NCBI GenBank assembly: GCA_035222895.1
Contig: JAVYIG010002521.1
Location: 62,001-126,000 of the forward strand
Source of the DNA: Strongylocentrotus droebachiensis
Lineage: Eukaryota; Echinodermata; Echinoidea; Camarodonta; Strongylocentrotidae
Length of the DNA: 64,000 nt
Direction: 5' to 3'
Under the pieces are notes generated by a model. That model saw only the letters and a list, made by a program, of their open reading frames with translations, was not told the DNA's origin and searched no databases. The position numbers and the translations under genes are program-made. This document shows, in pieces, positions 1 to 14,000 of the stretch (its first letter is position 1; each line of letters begins with the position of its first letter).

Positions 1-2837
1 ATAAATAAGCTTTATTTAGAAACCTTCTGGGAAAAAAAAATCTTATACGTGACAATCTATTCTCCTAAATACTCCTATGTACCCTCCCCTCCCGGCTGCT
101 ATCGACTCGAGCATTCATGCTTATGATAGTCTGCATTTATCTTGAGTTTTTGACTTTCCTCCATTCTTTCAAGTTTCCAATTATATATATATATATGCAT
201 TAGTTGTATGTATTTCAGTAGCCAATTCTTATTTAAATCAATTATATTATATACTTCTACTGTTATTTGAATATTTTGTATATGATTTTTCAATAAATGC
301 AGAATCATCCTTTTTGTAACTGTCATATCGAATCCCTAGGAAGGAATAGAAACTGTTAACTTATTCTATAGGTGTTTATTGTTTTCGGATATATTTAGGG
401 TTGAACACGTGTTTGAATGACTCTACATTATGAGTCAAATACAACTCTAAATCAACCCCTAATATCTTCGAAACCAAGTGAAATTGTATGAAATATATTA
501 TCATGTTATAATTATCGCTATTGATATAGCGTCGGTACTCACCCTCGTATACTGGCCCTCAAATTAAAAGTACATTATACAAAGCATTTACGTTAATATA
601 TTTCCAAGGTAACCTACAAACAAATAGCATGAGACTATGAGGTGATTATCTTTTACTCGAAATGTACTGATTTGCAACAAGATTTAGGGTTGAATATAGG
701 TTTCCTTTTTCGTTACTCGCACTGCATATTAAACTGCTCATACACTTGTATTTAAGAAATGCGATATAAAGATGGAATGTTAAGTTTACTCAAGTGATTT
801 TCTCGTTCTCTCGTTGAAAACTTGATATTCACATCTTCACCTTTTGTACTCATTATATTTCAATAGTGCTGGTTAGTCCCGTCAAAACGTATACATAAAT
901 CCCGAAAGAGTGGTAACAAAAGTAAAAACCCTGAGCTGGCCTTATCATGTACTTCCTTTTCTTTGTATAGACCTAGATTCTAATTACTTCAATAAATAAT
1001 GTAAAATCAGAGTTACAGGTGAAAACACAATAATGGAGCTAAGTTTGCACACTTACTTGAGCAAATCGGTTGAAAGTAGTTTGTCAGAAGGAATACAATA
1101 AAAAAGATGACCCCGGCTGCTGGAGCCCCTCTGCATCGCAAAGACATCTTCGCAAATCAAAGTCTAATGTCAAAATGAGAGATAGTTAAGGCAAAAAAAC
1201 ATATCTTGTACATCCACTCTTCGCAGAAGTCTCCATGAAAATGAAATGAAATTTGAGAAATGAAATGAACCAATCACCGACGAAGTTTCGTCAAAGATGA
1301 AACTTATTTTCTTAGAATGAATGAGTGGGTCATTCAAGAAGTCTCGTCAAAAGTGCAACAGGTTTCTAGAATGAACCTGTACTGATAAGACGTTCTTACG
1401 CGGCTCCGACAAGGAAGTTAATAATAATATACATGTATATCAAATACAGCACTTATCACTCTGAATGGTTTATTTTTCTTTCAACCACTCAACAGACACC
1501 ATACTTGACGTCACGTTGGCGATGTTATAACATTAACAGTAAATATAGATTATCTTACTTCCTTGATCTACTCGGATGTACGATAATAACTTCCCTTCAA
1601 AGGGCAATCAAACCCTTGCAATAACTTTATTGGTATGGAAGCAGAAATATAAAAGAAGCAGAATGTCAAAAGTTTGAAATAAATCAGGCCAATAATAAAG
1701 GGAGTTATGAATGTTTGAAGTATAAGATCGATAAATCCATGCGAATCTCGAATAGGAATTTGGTCAGTGGATTTTGACGTATTTACGGGACAACTCTCCT
1801 GTTTGTCGTCTACACAAATAATGTTACTTTCTTTTTTTCTCCTAAGTGCCTTCTCCCATGGGGCACTTCTCAAAAAACATTATGAATAGCATGTTATTAT
1901 AGGTCCTCTAAAAGGTATAAACCCTCTTGGATCAAACGTTTTCAAAAATTGATATTTTAATAATTTTGTGTGTTGAATCAAATGGGAAAGTAGTCCGGCA
2001 CTTCGTCACAGTGACATTACCGATTCACTAAGCTAATTTGAAGCGCCCAAGCGTCTAGTGATGACATATGTCAGAAATTCATAGCTTTCTTACACTTTGC
2101 ACGATTTTAATTGAAACTTTCACCAGTCTTCTTCTCTGTTTTTTCTGCTTTAGAGAAATTGTCTGTTAATTTTTGTAATTCCTTTTAAGATTTTTATTTG
2201 AAGAGGTAATATAGTAGGCCTACTAGAGAGCAGACAACTAATAAATGGAAGGGACAAATCTTTTTGAGATGAGGGCAGGGGAAGGGGGTTGACTAAAGTT
2301 TGATGGATACGGGCTCAGAAGTAGAAATCGAACAAAGAGAAACGAATTGTTTCATAATTCAAATACAGTGGCATAATTTACTTTGGCGTGGAACCCTATT
2401 CGAGAATTTGTTACCCCTCTAATGATCATGTATCGATTCACAATCCAATTTCTACGATTCAATAATGTAAACATCATATCTTGTACAAATAACACCAGAT
2501 CTAATCTCTATCGTTATCACACTCTCGTATTTACATCTCTCGCACATTCCTCCGCTCAATAGAGGGCGCCACAGAGAGGGAGTGAGACATTCCACATTCA
2601 TGCAACCTACTACATGCAAGTACACACAGCATATACATAATATAAAAATTGCCGCTTCGCCTGGTTTTTGTAGTCTAATTTTGTCATTTCACAAAATAGA
2701 TGTTCAAATCTTTCAACACAGTTATGTTCCTTCACTCATCCAAATTCTCTGATACTTGCACTATAAACGTACCATTAGAGTTATTGACACATTATAGAGC
2801 ACATACATCAAATATTTTACTAAAAAATTGTGTATTT
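1..2837. other. Flank outside the visible duplication; nothing recognised
   Basis: AT-rich sequence with no counterpart elsewhere in the window. Open frames are short and without recognisable motifs (the longest is about 100 codons near 1568-1873 on the minus strand). No RNA gene or recognisable transposon end was seen. Confidence 0.5.
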
Positions 2838-4802
2838 TAATGGTTTATCAATTTATAATCTTTATTACAATTGGGTGAGTATGTATTTAAACATGTTAAC
2901 AGGTTTTTGCCTTAAACGTATAGTGAGTATTATACGTATAAAACATTCCATCCATAAATACACCACCAAAAGCTCGCAAATTACAATCTACATTTTTCGA
3001 ATCGACCCAAGGTAAAAAAAAAGTGTAACGTATTGAGGTCAAGTCCTCTGGAATTGACTAACCTATGGCATTACAAAAAAAAAGTAAATATGCGATTCTC
3101 TTTTTAGCCCAGTAATATGCCTCCTCCCTTGATTACGATATTCATGATGTTTACAATGTGATTATAAAGTTTTTCTGGGGATTAATCCTGCATGACAAGC
3201 AACTTTTGCTTAGTTTCTCCCCATCCGCATACTGGTTTAGTGTTTCCACTCATTATTGTGATACAAGGGTGACCCCACCCCCACCCCCTGACTCCCATCT
3301 GCATGCATTCAACTACTTGTCGAAATCTAGTGACTTACACCACAATCCTGCAGGTGAAAAAAGAGGGGGGATATCTAGCTGATAACGTTAGTCAATATAT
3401 TTCTCTTTAACAATTTCCGTGTCATGTTAGTTCAGGCCATTCTGGAAACATCGCCATGATCACTTCCATTTCACACAGACCCTAATAATGACGACTGTTT
3501 GATGTGACGGTTGCAAGAAATGTTAAAATAGAACTCTTCCTCGCTCTCGTTCAGTTCCCTGACAAATTATTAGCGCTCATTGTTGTTTGTACTAGTTCTA
3601 CATACTTGATAAGCTTCTTTATACCAATTCCTCAATTATATATATTCATTTTTTAAAGGCACTTGAGCTTTCATACATTGTGTTATCCTATATCAGTTTT
3701 GAAATCCACCTCTCATTATAAACAATTGAGATAAAAATTATCTTGTTAATAAAGAAATGTAAAGCACCGTCTTATATCAAGATTCAAACTCACCATCTAA
3801 GTGTCAATGAAACTCTCAAGAAATTACAGATTTAATTACGTTACCCTTCATGGAGTATTATTTACCACAACCTTCCTTAAATTTCTCTTTATTTTTTACC
3901 AAACTGCTTAACACAGGCAAAGCGTATAAATGATTTTTGTTGACATTTCGAGACTGCATACAAAAAAAGGAATGTACGGTGATACAAAATGAAAAAATAT
4001 GCATTTTGTAAAAACAGAACCACCCCTGGTTAAAGAATATGAATAAAAAATGCTTTAATTTGTCAACACACCGACTTTTAATATATGTGCATTTAAAAAA
4101 AAATGTTATCGATAGCTGTACGGTCCCATTAAACCCGCGACAAACCATGAAATGTTATATAAATATACAGATATGAAGATGATACACAATTATGTAAGGC
4201 AAAATCCCCACCATTAATACGAACAAGGGGATAACTAATAAGGGAACATCGTAAATTAAAGATCCTTGATTTACTAAAAAACGCAAAATTTAGTCCCCTT
4301 TAGAATGAAACTCTTAATAATGTCTGAGATGGTATAGTTTGCAGACATAAAACCTTGTTTGTAGAAACGCGGAAAAAACGATCTGGACTAAAATTTGGCC
4401 CGAATTCACAAATGAGGTTAAAATTCAAAGCATGGTTTAAATCTTCATTTACATAACCCATGGTTTTAACTTAGCGTAAAATAAGCGCAACACAGTCAGA
4501 GGTCCAATAGGCAAAGTACGCTTATTTTGCGCTAATTTTTAAACCATGTGTTTATGTAAATGAGGGTTTAAACAATGGGTTAATTTAAACCTCCTCTGTG
4601 AATTCGGGCCTTAATGATGCCACTCCATACACGGTCTGGATATAGTAAGTAAGCAAGGGTAGGCTGTGCACTTCATGAGTCTATACATTAGTGTCAAGTA
4701 AGAGTTTGTGCTAGGTCAAGCTCCGCAATCCATCGAATTGTATTTAAGTGCCAGAATAAAGTATATCTACAGTCTAGCGATGTTAAGCTCATCTCAAACT
4801 TT
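2838..4802 (-). other. 3' flank of gene A, homologous to 38152-40112
   Basis: Begins at the point where sequence similarity with the second copy starts (TTAATGGTTTATCAATTTAT in both). It contains the 3' UTR and downstream region of gene A and a foldback element at 4397-4610. No separate coding region is conserved between the copies, which argues that the short open frames here are not genes. Confidence 0.7.
4397..4610. mobile_element. Foldback MITE downstream of gene A
   Basis: Long imperfect palindrome. Its ends read GGCCCGAATTCACA and TGTGAATTCGGGCC, and further inverted matches (AAACCATG..., CGCTTATTTT...) occur inside. A diverged copy is present at the orthologous position downstream of gene B, so the insertion predates the duplication. 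Confidence 0.7.
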
Positions 4803-5077
4803 TTATACAGTCTTATCCCTTTTCGAGAAGCACTTGATGCAAGGAAAGCTGAAACCTCGAAATGTTGGACAAAATGGAATATACTTCGTCCAACTGACAC
4901 CCCTGACCAATGACATTCCAAATGGAAAGTCGTAGCATTTGTTGACGTATACAGCAATTTCCTTCTGAAGAGCTTTGTCATCCTGACTTGAGGCTTCATC
5001 CAAAGTGCCTTTGGGGTCGGTCGTTTCGATTCCTTGTAACTGTTTGAACTGCACCAGGCCCCTTTCTTCGGGTGTCC
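4803..5077 (-). CDS. SLC23A1-like: Gene A exon 12 (residues 532-622, stop)
   Basis: Encodes [15 protein letters not shown], an acidic linker with EASSQDD, the conserved [20 protein letters not shown] and [10 protein letters not shown], then a basic tail ending SKRDKTV and TAA at 4805-4803. Vertebrate SVCTs have the same SYDFPIGMGIV...KYIPICPVF block. Confidence 0.94.
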
Positions 5078-8000
5078 CTATTAGAACAACAAAATCCTCA
5101 AGTGTGAGACTATAAAGTCGAAACCAATTCTACGAAGTCATACTGTTAATGAAATATAAACAACACGATTGGCAAATATGTAATGACGTCAGAAGCTCCT
5201 GTGCCCGTTACATACGAGGAGTCATTGCGCTAATAAAGCCTGTGAAAATAACTGGCCCATAGTCTAGTAAATCAACGCAATGGTTGCGGTGGTAATTAGC
5301 AATCCCTTTAGTACGCTTTCATCCTCTAAATATTATTATGACGGGACAAATTCAGCAACAATCGCTGACGCAATGCTACGTCAGGCAAATTACACCTTGT
5401 GTAGACACCTTGTGTGCATCAGACATTATGCGTCAAATACCTGGTATGGTGTTGTCGAGTAAAAAGCCAGTTGCTCCGCCTATGAACATGCTTGTCCCAA
5501 GAATTATGATCAGCATTTCGTCAAATATCTCAGACCCTATGAAAAATAATATACAAAATATATATTTATATATAATTTTCAGTATCCATCGGTTTTCATA
5601 AATTTGCTTGATTATGTATCAGTAAATCATTATCATAAAAGGACACTTTCGAACAGTCTGAGGTAAATTTAGCTCAATAATAACGTATTGGCTTTCTACA
5701 TTCCATCCCAATCAACGATCTTTTCTCCGATGTAAATGGAATTTATTCTTGCATTTTGAGTTAGTCTATTTCAGTTCTTTCATTTAATTTCTCAGCTCTC
5801 CCTTGTAATGAAAATTGATGAAAGTATCGGATTAACCCCCCCCCCCCTTATGTTCATACTGGACTCGGTACTAAACAATGATGAGTAGGGGACCGTTCTT
5901 GATGCCTGCTTGAAACATTCAAGTTCATTTTTGTATTACTTTTTCCTCATCTCTCCCTCATACTAGTAATTCAGGAAAGCATCGGATTACCCCCCCCCCC
6001 AATGCTAAATACAGGACCATCAGATATTGATGCCTGTTAGAGTACATTCAAGCTTAATACGATCGCACAATTTTGACGGATCCCCTTAAGGGCAATTATA
6101 GAATCGTGTCACTGCAATATTCGCACATAATTTAGGCGATAGACAAGGCTATTGACATATTGCCTAAAGGTCGATTGTTTCGAAAGTCTTTGATATTATT
6201 TTGTATGTTGTATTTACTGATGATGGGTGAAAATGCACTAAATTAAATCAGCACTACCATTTGCTCTTTTTATTTGTTTATTTGATTGCTTGTATTTGTA
6301 TTAAAGCCCCTACCTGTATTTATTTGGTCTCGGTTACTGTTGATGTAAGAAGGAACAGCAGTCCCCATGTAGAGCGATACACCAAAGATAAACAAGTTTC
6401 TGGGCGAGTTCATGTCCACATACTGCAGATTGCTGATTCCAACAGCAGTCACGATACCTGATTAAGATATGAATAAATAGTATATTTGGAAAGAACAAAA
6501 ACAATTCAAAACAATAACAAATAATAGCTACATTCATGTTATATCCTTCCCTGAAGATGATCACGGCGCCTACAAATTATTATTATTACCCTGGTTTTAG
6601 CCCAGCTGCGCTAAAGGGAAAAAATCATTCAAAGAAAGAAAACCTTTTCAGGAAGGGGCGGCGATCTGGGGGGGGGGGGGGGGACGGGGGGGGGGGGGGG
6701 ACATGTCCCTCCTCAATTTCTTAGGAAGAATCGTCCCCCCGGGAAATTAGAAAAAGTGCACAAAAAAAAAAACGTTTAGCAAATACTGACTGAAGACTGC
6801 AACACACTTTAAGGCTCTTATAGGTACTTCTGGACTAATAACAATGCAAAAATTATCTCGCTCGGTCGCTACGCTCTATCGCATATATCGTTCAAAATGT
6901 ACAAGTAAATATTGTAGAAAATCTGTATTCCGTTGTCACCGTGATACCAACGGAATACAGATTTTCCGCTCTAATGGGTCACCTTGTCACACACAAATCC
7001 TTAAAATGGGTCCCTTTTTTTTACAAAAATATCCCTAAACATAGGTTCCGTTTTTTCAAATTTTCAAAAATGTCAGGGTGTTTGCATAGCACATACCCCA
7101 AAATTGCGAAAAATGGACTTCGAAAAAGAAGAAGCCCAAATGACCTTTATAAATGGGTAGGAACATGCCCGTCCAAACCAAATCTGAGTAACCCCCAGTG
7201 ATTTTGTCCCACCCGTCATGACAAGAAATCGCCGCCCCTGCTTCCAGGTACCTATTTACTGCACATGGGTGAAGAGTGGCAAATATAGACCAATGCCTTG
7301 CCAAAGCATGTGATGTACAGTCCGGTGACATATCTTGTTCTTGAGCAGAACACCTCTGCATTGGCAATTCATTCATATGGGCAGTAAAAAATATGAATTT
7401 CTTAGAATGACACAATACGCCATATTCATTAAAATAAAAAGAACTCCATTAATAAGTAAATACTCTCAACAGGTAAAAATAGATAATTATTTACAAGTAG
7501 CTCCGGTGAAATGTCATCTTTTATTTAGAGATATAAGTTTAAGGCTCGTTCAGATATAATGCGGTAAACCGTGTAAATGAATGCCAACTGCGCGCACCAA
7601 AGGTTCAACGCGGATTTACTGTGCCCTGTCTTAGAAGATAGAGAGATGGGAAGCGCATTACAGTTAGGCCATTACAAAAAACGGTTTATCGCTGCATATC
7701 TGAACGAAGCTTTACCGCCTGCGAGGCCATACCAAATGTTACCACCATGACTCCTCCGATGACGGGAGCTGGGATGGTAGCTAAGAAAGCAGCAGCCTTG
7801 AGCCAAATACCAAGGACGACGACCATCACACTCATCACCTGCACTACAATGCGACTACCGACCTGCAAGAATAGGATATTGTAATAATCGTTTACTCTTC
7901 GGCTGCATTCTTCTTCTCTTTACCCCGTGGGTTGTTGGCAACCACGTACCAGTTTGCGCAAAACAATAGGGACTTTTAGAAATGCACGTCAAGAGCTTTG

Positions 8001-11000
8001 ACTGCAACGTGTGACGTCATTTTAAGGCACTGCGCCTGCGTCACGTGATCTCAGTCGGCGATCGAGAATGCGTCAACCTTGATTTTCCTAAATGTAGTAC
8101 ATGCAATACATACATACATATTGACATTTATAAAGCGCCTTTACATGCTGAAAGGTGTAGAACAGGTGTCACATGCACCTGTTCTACACATATTTACATA
8201 TTAGCAGTGAAGGGATGTTCTTTTGTTGAGGGTAGAATGAGGAATGTCCTCTTTCTTTGTCCGTGATATTTATTGTGTTACTTCCTGCATGCATATCGTC
8301 GAGTGCAACCTAAAAGATTTCTAATAGGCCATTTTCGTAATGTAACCAAATTTAATGCATAAGTCTTTGTGAAGTGCCTCAATACAAATTTTTCATTCAC
8401 CTGATAGGAATAATAGTATTTCAATAGTCAGAATGTAATTGCATATATTTAGTGTTGCTAGGTAGGACAAGCTATAATGTTTGTCCAACCTGGCAACAAC
8501 TAATGTATGCAGTCCGGATTCTGTCTATTGAAATGCTATTATTCTTATCAGATGAATGAAATAATTTGTATTGAGGCACTTCACAAAGACTTATGCATTA
8601 AATTTGGTTACATTACGAAACTGGCCTATTGTAGCCAACATGGGCAGTTAAGTACGTTGACACGCATGATCAGTCGGCGTTCGTCGTGTTCTCGTTCACT
8701 CATTCTAAAAGTCCCTACTATGGACCAATTGACGAAAGGATTGCTTTTTGCAACACAATAGGGACTTTTAGATTTGCACGTCGACATATTGGACTGCTAG
8801 TGTCACGTCCTTTTAAGGCACTGTGATGCACCGCCAGAGCTTTAAAAGGATGTAAACTCTTGGAGTGATGCCTACAGAGCAAAATGAATATTCCTTTCTT
8901 CCTACATCACAATTAGTTGGTTGGGTAGTTAGTTTGTTAGTTCTGAATCATAAGAAAGCATGTGCTTGCAAGTAAGCAACCAGCAACCAGCAAGGTATGT
9001 AGTATTGATGCCTTACCAAAGGTCACTAGCACATCGACTTGGTTTCGAACCCGGGACCTACTGGTTACGAGACCACTGCTCTACCACTGACCTTCACGCC
9101 GACATATCTTTCATGTAATTAAACAAATTAGTTTACGGAATAACTTACAGTCAATGGAAATAGTGCACGTGAAACACTGAAAAAGTACATATATAAAAGA
9201 AAAATAGTTTGTTCTTGATAATTAAGTTAGCATCTATTAATAATGCTCAGTTTTTATATAGCACTTTTTAATTGTGTGTAGAATTCAGTAATCGCAATGA
9301 AATGGATTGATTATAAAATCAATGAATTGATTTAAAGTGAACTAGTATTTGTCTATGATTTCTGAAACAATGACCTGAATGGTCGTACCTGTGTCAGTTT
9401 TCTGTTACAGTATTGTAATGAACATCTGCAAACATAAATCTTTGATATTCAAATGTTTAGCTCAGAACAGCTATTTATCAGGTATACCTACCTCATTTTT
9501 AGAAATCAGTAATGCATATTAGAGTTTTGGATTTCAGTTCCATGAATTCTCATATCGTATCTTTGTATTGAAAAATTGGTTTATTTCTTTTAAATGTTTC
9601 TATTTACAGAGGTTGATGCCTTTATTAGAACATGAATATAACTTACATTTCCACAATTTGTTTTTCTGTCAAAACACAATGTTACTAGTTCACATTTAAT
9701 GGTTTATTTTTACTTCTCTAGTTATTCTTATCATAATTGTATTTGGTATTTCAAACTATCCTATAATCATACAATATAATGTTGCTGTTTTGAATTTATC
9801 TGTATGATGAGAAATGAAATTGTTTAGTCAAAATGATATTTCCATGTTTATCATACATTGCTAAGCTGATATTTGTTTAGTCAAAGATTACGTGTTCGCC
9901 TGGGTGAAGATAACCTTTTAGCATTGGTAAACTTTGTAGCGTTTGAGACTGTGTACTAAATTTTATTGAAATACCCTACAAAGAGATTGTGTAAACTGAC
10001 TTGCTTCTGATACTCTACTCACAAAACATTTATGAAAAACAGTGATGAACAAAAAAGTAACGTCGATGATTATATTAGTCATATTTCTCATTGAAAAAAT
10101 CCACCATCTTTTTTTTCAAGAACTGCCTTGTTTCGTTACGATCAACAGATAAACCTTTCAGCTAGAACATGATAACCATGGCGTGCAAGAAAGAGACTTT
10201 ACCACACAGTAATGTTTTGAATACCTCTTTTGTCTTCAGGTAAACAGTCTATGCAGATGATGAGGATGATGATGCAAAATATAAAGACATTTTAGCATAT
10301 TTACAAGTACTGTATAATGTTTGAAATAACCTTCGTATTCCGTGGACGTATACCTGATGAGTCTTTTCCACAAAACCCTAAATGTACGTTTCAAAATGCA
10401 ATACAGTATTGGAGATAATAGATGATGATATGTTTGGTATGAATTTTCTGATATTTTAAATTTATGTTTACCTCTTTTTTGTTTATTGTTGCATAACTTA
10501 AAGTAGATTTTCAAAGTATGCAAATATGTTCATCACATTTCTGTTGCAAAGATTCTTAAAGTTCCGATTTCGGAAATAAAATGGGCTACAATTTTAACTG
10601 AACCTGTTCAAGACTGGAAGAAACTTTACACTATTCCTTTAAAATGTTGCCTTTCTACGAAACTTCGTTATTTTCAGTTCAGAATTTTACATCGAATACT
10701 AGGTGTCAACAAATATATTCACATTATGGGTATAGCTAATTCTAATTTATGGACATTTTGCTTATCCTCTGTTGAATGTATTTCACACTTGTTTTGGGAA
10801 TGTCCTGTTACGCATCAATTCATTCAAGACTTCCAAAACTCTATTCTAAACAATGAAGTGCTTTTGAATAAAAATTGCTTTTTGTTTGGTTTCCCAGATG
10901 GTACGCAATCTATCTTTAATTTTGTCATTTTATATGCAAAACACGATATATATTCTCTGCGAAATACAAAAGGAAACGGCTATCTTTAAATTCTTTTAAG

Positions 11001-14000
11001 AAGATGCTTAAACGTTGTATTACTTAATAAATGGAGACATGTGCAACTGTTGTAATGTTTGTTTTACCGATATGTCACAACATGTACTTTGTTCAAATGT
11101 ATTGTTTGGTTCTTGCTCAAGAATGATTGAATACATTTTTCTCTGGAAAAAAACAAACAAAAAAACACCACCAACCATAATAATAGTTATAATAATAATT
11201 GTTGTCATAAGTATTTTCTTACTGCTGCTAATACTACTCCTACTTCATGTACTAGGAAGACGGAGGGAAATAGCCGGGAAAGAGGAAAAATCTTATTGTT
11301 TATTTTCTGTATTTATTTATCGAGGCATACAAATGCACAGGGAGGTAAGAGAGGGAAAAGTAAGGCGATAAAGAAGGAGAGAGAAAGAGAGAGGGAGAAC
11401 GAGAGGGGGTAGCCTATGGCCCGGGTTCAAATTTAGTTCTTTTTTATTTATTAGACCCAGTACTGATGATCATAATTTTATCATAATTTTATCTACCATG
11501 TGATTGCCATGTGTACGCCACACCGAATAGCACCTCATTTTTGTTTATTGTTGTAAAGAACTTATTGGCATGCACCCAGTAGATTTTCATCATGTGTTTG
11601 ATCTTGTTATTGAAAACAAGATCAAACACATCATCATAATTTATAGAGTGCAACCAAAACTTTCTTAACAGCAATTGAATTTCATTGAAGAAGCCTAACA
11701 ATAAAAGCTGTTTTTGATTCAAAGAGCATCATAGAGACGATGAAAAAATAAGAATAATAATACAACGTCGTTAAGCGTGAGACCGTTCACTTCTATCTCT
11801 CCCCGCCAAATAATCGGAACAAAAGAATCAACCGAGGGTAATCAACTGTTAAACGAATTTATCATGAGTCCTTGAAAAATTAATTAATACTGCTTGTCAA
11901 TTATTATTGAAGAGCAGCAAAGGCAAACGCGATTGTCGCTACAATTCAGAAATTGTGGCTTGCATTGCTTTTCTCTCAAAATTACCATGAGATATCAAGC
12001 TACATAGAACTATATGATCGACAAAAAAAATATTGTCTTGGAAACAGTCAGAAACATTAGAACTTGAATGAATAAAACATAATGCAAATTAATAAGACTA
12101 GAATGAATAGAACACAAGTTCATTTTTACCATTTAAATCATTCATCCAGTACCAAATACCTAAGCAAAATTCGAGCCAGATGCATTTAATGCTAAGCTTA
12201 AAGCCAATGATTTATGACGATTGTCAATTCTCATGATTTTATCGTCTAGACGTATTGCAAATGGTAATCAGGATAATATGGATCAGAATGATACTTATAC
12301 TACTCGGCTTACTTCTACATGTACTATAATACACTACTGCCATTGTAGATTATGCTGATAATACAGATGAAAATAAGATATAATAACAATTATAATAATA
12401 CTACTTATATTAATCGTCATCATAATCATCATGTTTATATTCATCATAATGATAATACTAATGATAATAATAATGACAATAATAATGATATTAACGATAA
12501 GAATCATGATAAGGATAATGATTACAATAACAATTAAAATAATTACAAAAATAGCTTAGTAACACCACCAACCATAATAATAGTTATAATAATAATTGTT
12601 GTCATTATTATTGTGATCTTGCTGATAATACTACTCCTACTTCATGTACAAGGAAGAAGGAGGGGGAAGAGGAAGAATGTTATTGTTTATTTTCTGTATT
12701 ATCGTGGCATACAAATGCACAGGGAGGTAAGAGAGGTAAAAGTAAGGCGATGAAGAGGGAGAGAGAACGAGAGGGGGTAGCCTATGGCTGGGTTCAAATT
12801 CAGTCCTCTTTAATTTTTTTGACCCAGTACTGATGATCATAATTTTATCTACCATGTGATTGCCATGTGTACGCCACACCGAATAGCACCTCACATTTGT
12901 TTATTGTTGTAAAGAACTTATTGGCATGCACTCAGCAGATTTTCATCATGTGTTTGATCTTGTTATTGAAAACAAGATCAAACACATCATCATAATCTAC
13001 AGAATGCAACCAGAAAATTCTTAACAATTGAAATTTCTTTCAGGAAGCCTAACAATAAAAGCTGTTTTTGATTCAAAGAGCATCATAGAGACGATGAAAA
13101 AATAAGAATAATAATACAACGTCGTTAAGCGTGAGACCGTTCACTTCTTTCTCTCCCCGCCAAATAATCGGAACAAAAGAATCAACCGAGGGTAATCAAC
13201 TGTTAAACGAATTTATCATGAGTCCTTGAAAAATTAATTAATACTGCTTGTCAATTATTATTGAAGAGCAGCAAAGGCAAACGCGATTGTCGCTACAATT
13301 CAGAAATTGTTGCTTGCATTGCTTTTCTCTCAAAATTACCATGAGATATCAAGCTACATAGAACTATATGATCGACAAAAAAGATATTGTCTTGGAAACA
13401 GTCAGAAACATTAGAACTTGAATGAATAAAACATAATGCAAATTAATAAGACTAGAATGAATAGGACACAAGTTCATGTTTACCATTTAAATCATTCATC
13501 CAGTACCAAATACCTAAGCAAAATTCGAGTCAGATGCATTTAATGGTTAGCGTAAAGACAATGATTCATGACAATTGTCAATTGTCATGATTTTATCGTC
13601 TAGACGTATTGCAAAAGATAATCAGGATAATAAGGATCAGAATGATACCTCTACTACTAGGCCTACGTTTACATGTATTATACTACACTACTGCCATTGT
13701 TGAGTATAATGAAATTGTTTCACACAATAAAAATCCCATATGTTTTATACGCGCCCGGCTACGAGCTGTCACTTCGTGAAAACAAAATCAAAGCGTTCTA
13801 TGTAATTTGTGCTTTCACGAAATGACGGTTGTGTTAAAAGTTCCAACAGAGGAATAAAAAAGCAGCTACAGAAAGAAGAAAATGTACTCTATCTCGTAGT
13901 TCGAGTTATTTTATCTGTACATCAATTAAACATAAAGTTTTGCCGTATTTAGTGTCCATTTCGGGAATTCCATCCACGAGAGAAAAATCCCGTATGTTTA

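Noticed and set aside
1568-1873. 101-codon minus-strand open frame
   Set aside because: No recognisable domain, no conserved neighbour, and typical length for chance in this sequence.
7686-7732. Extension of exon 9 reading [11 protein letters not shown]
   Set aside because: The GTATGG donor at 7732 joins exon 10 in phase and restores the conserved [13 protein letters not shown]; the extension has no family similarity.
11163-13705. LTR retrotransposon
   Set aside because: The direct repeats lack TG...CA ends, a primer-binding site and any gag/pol sequence between them.
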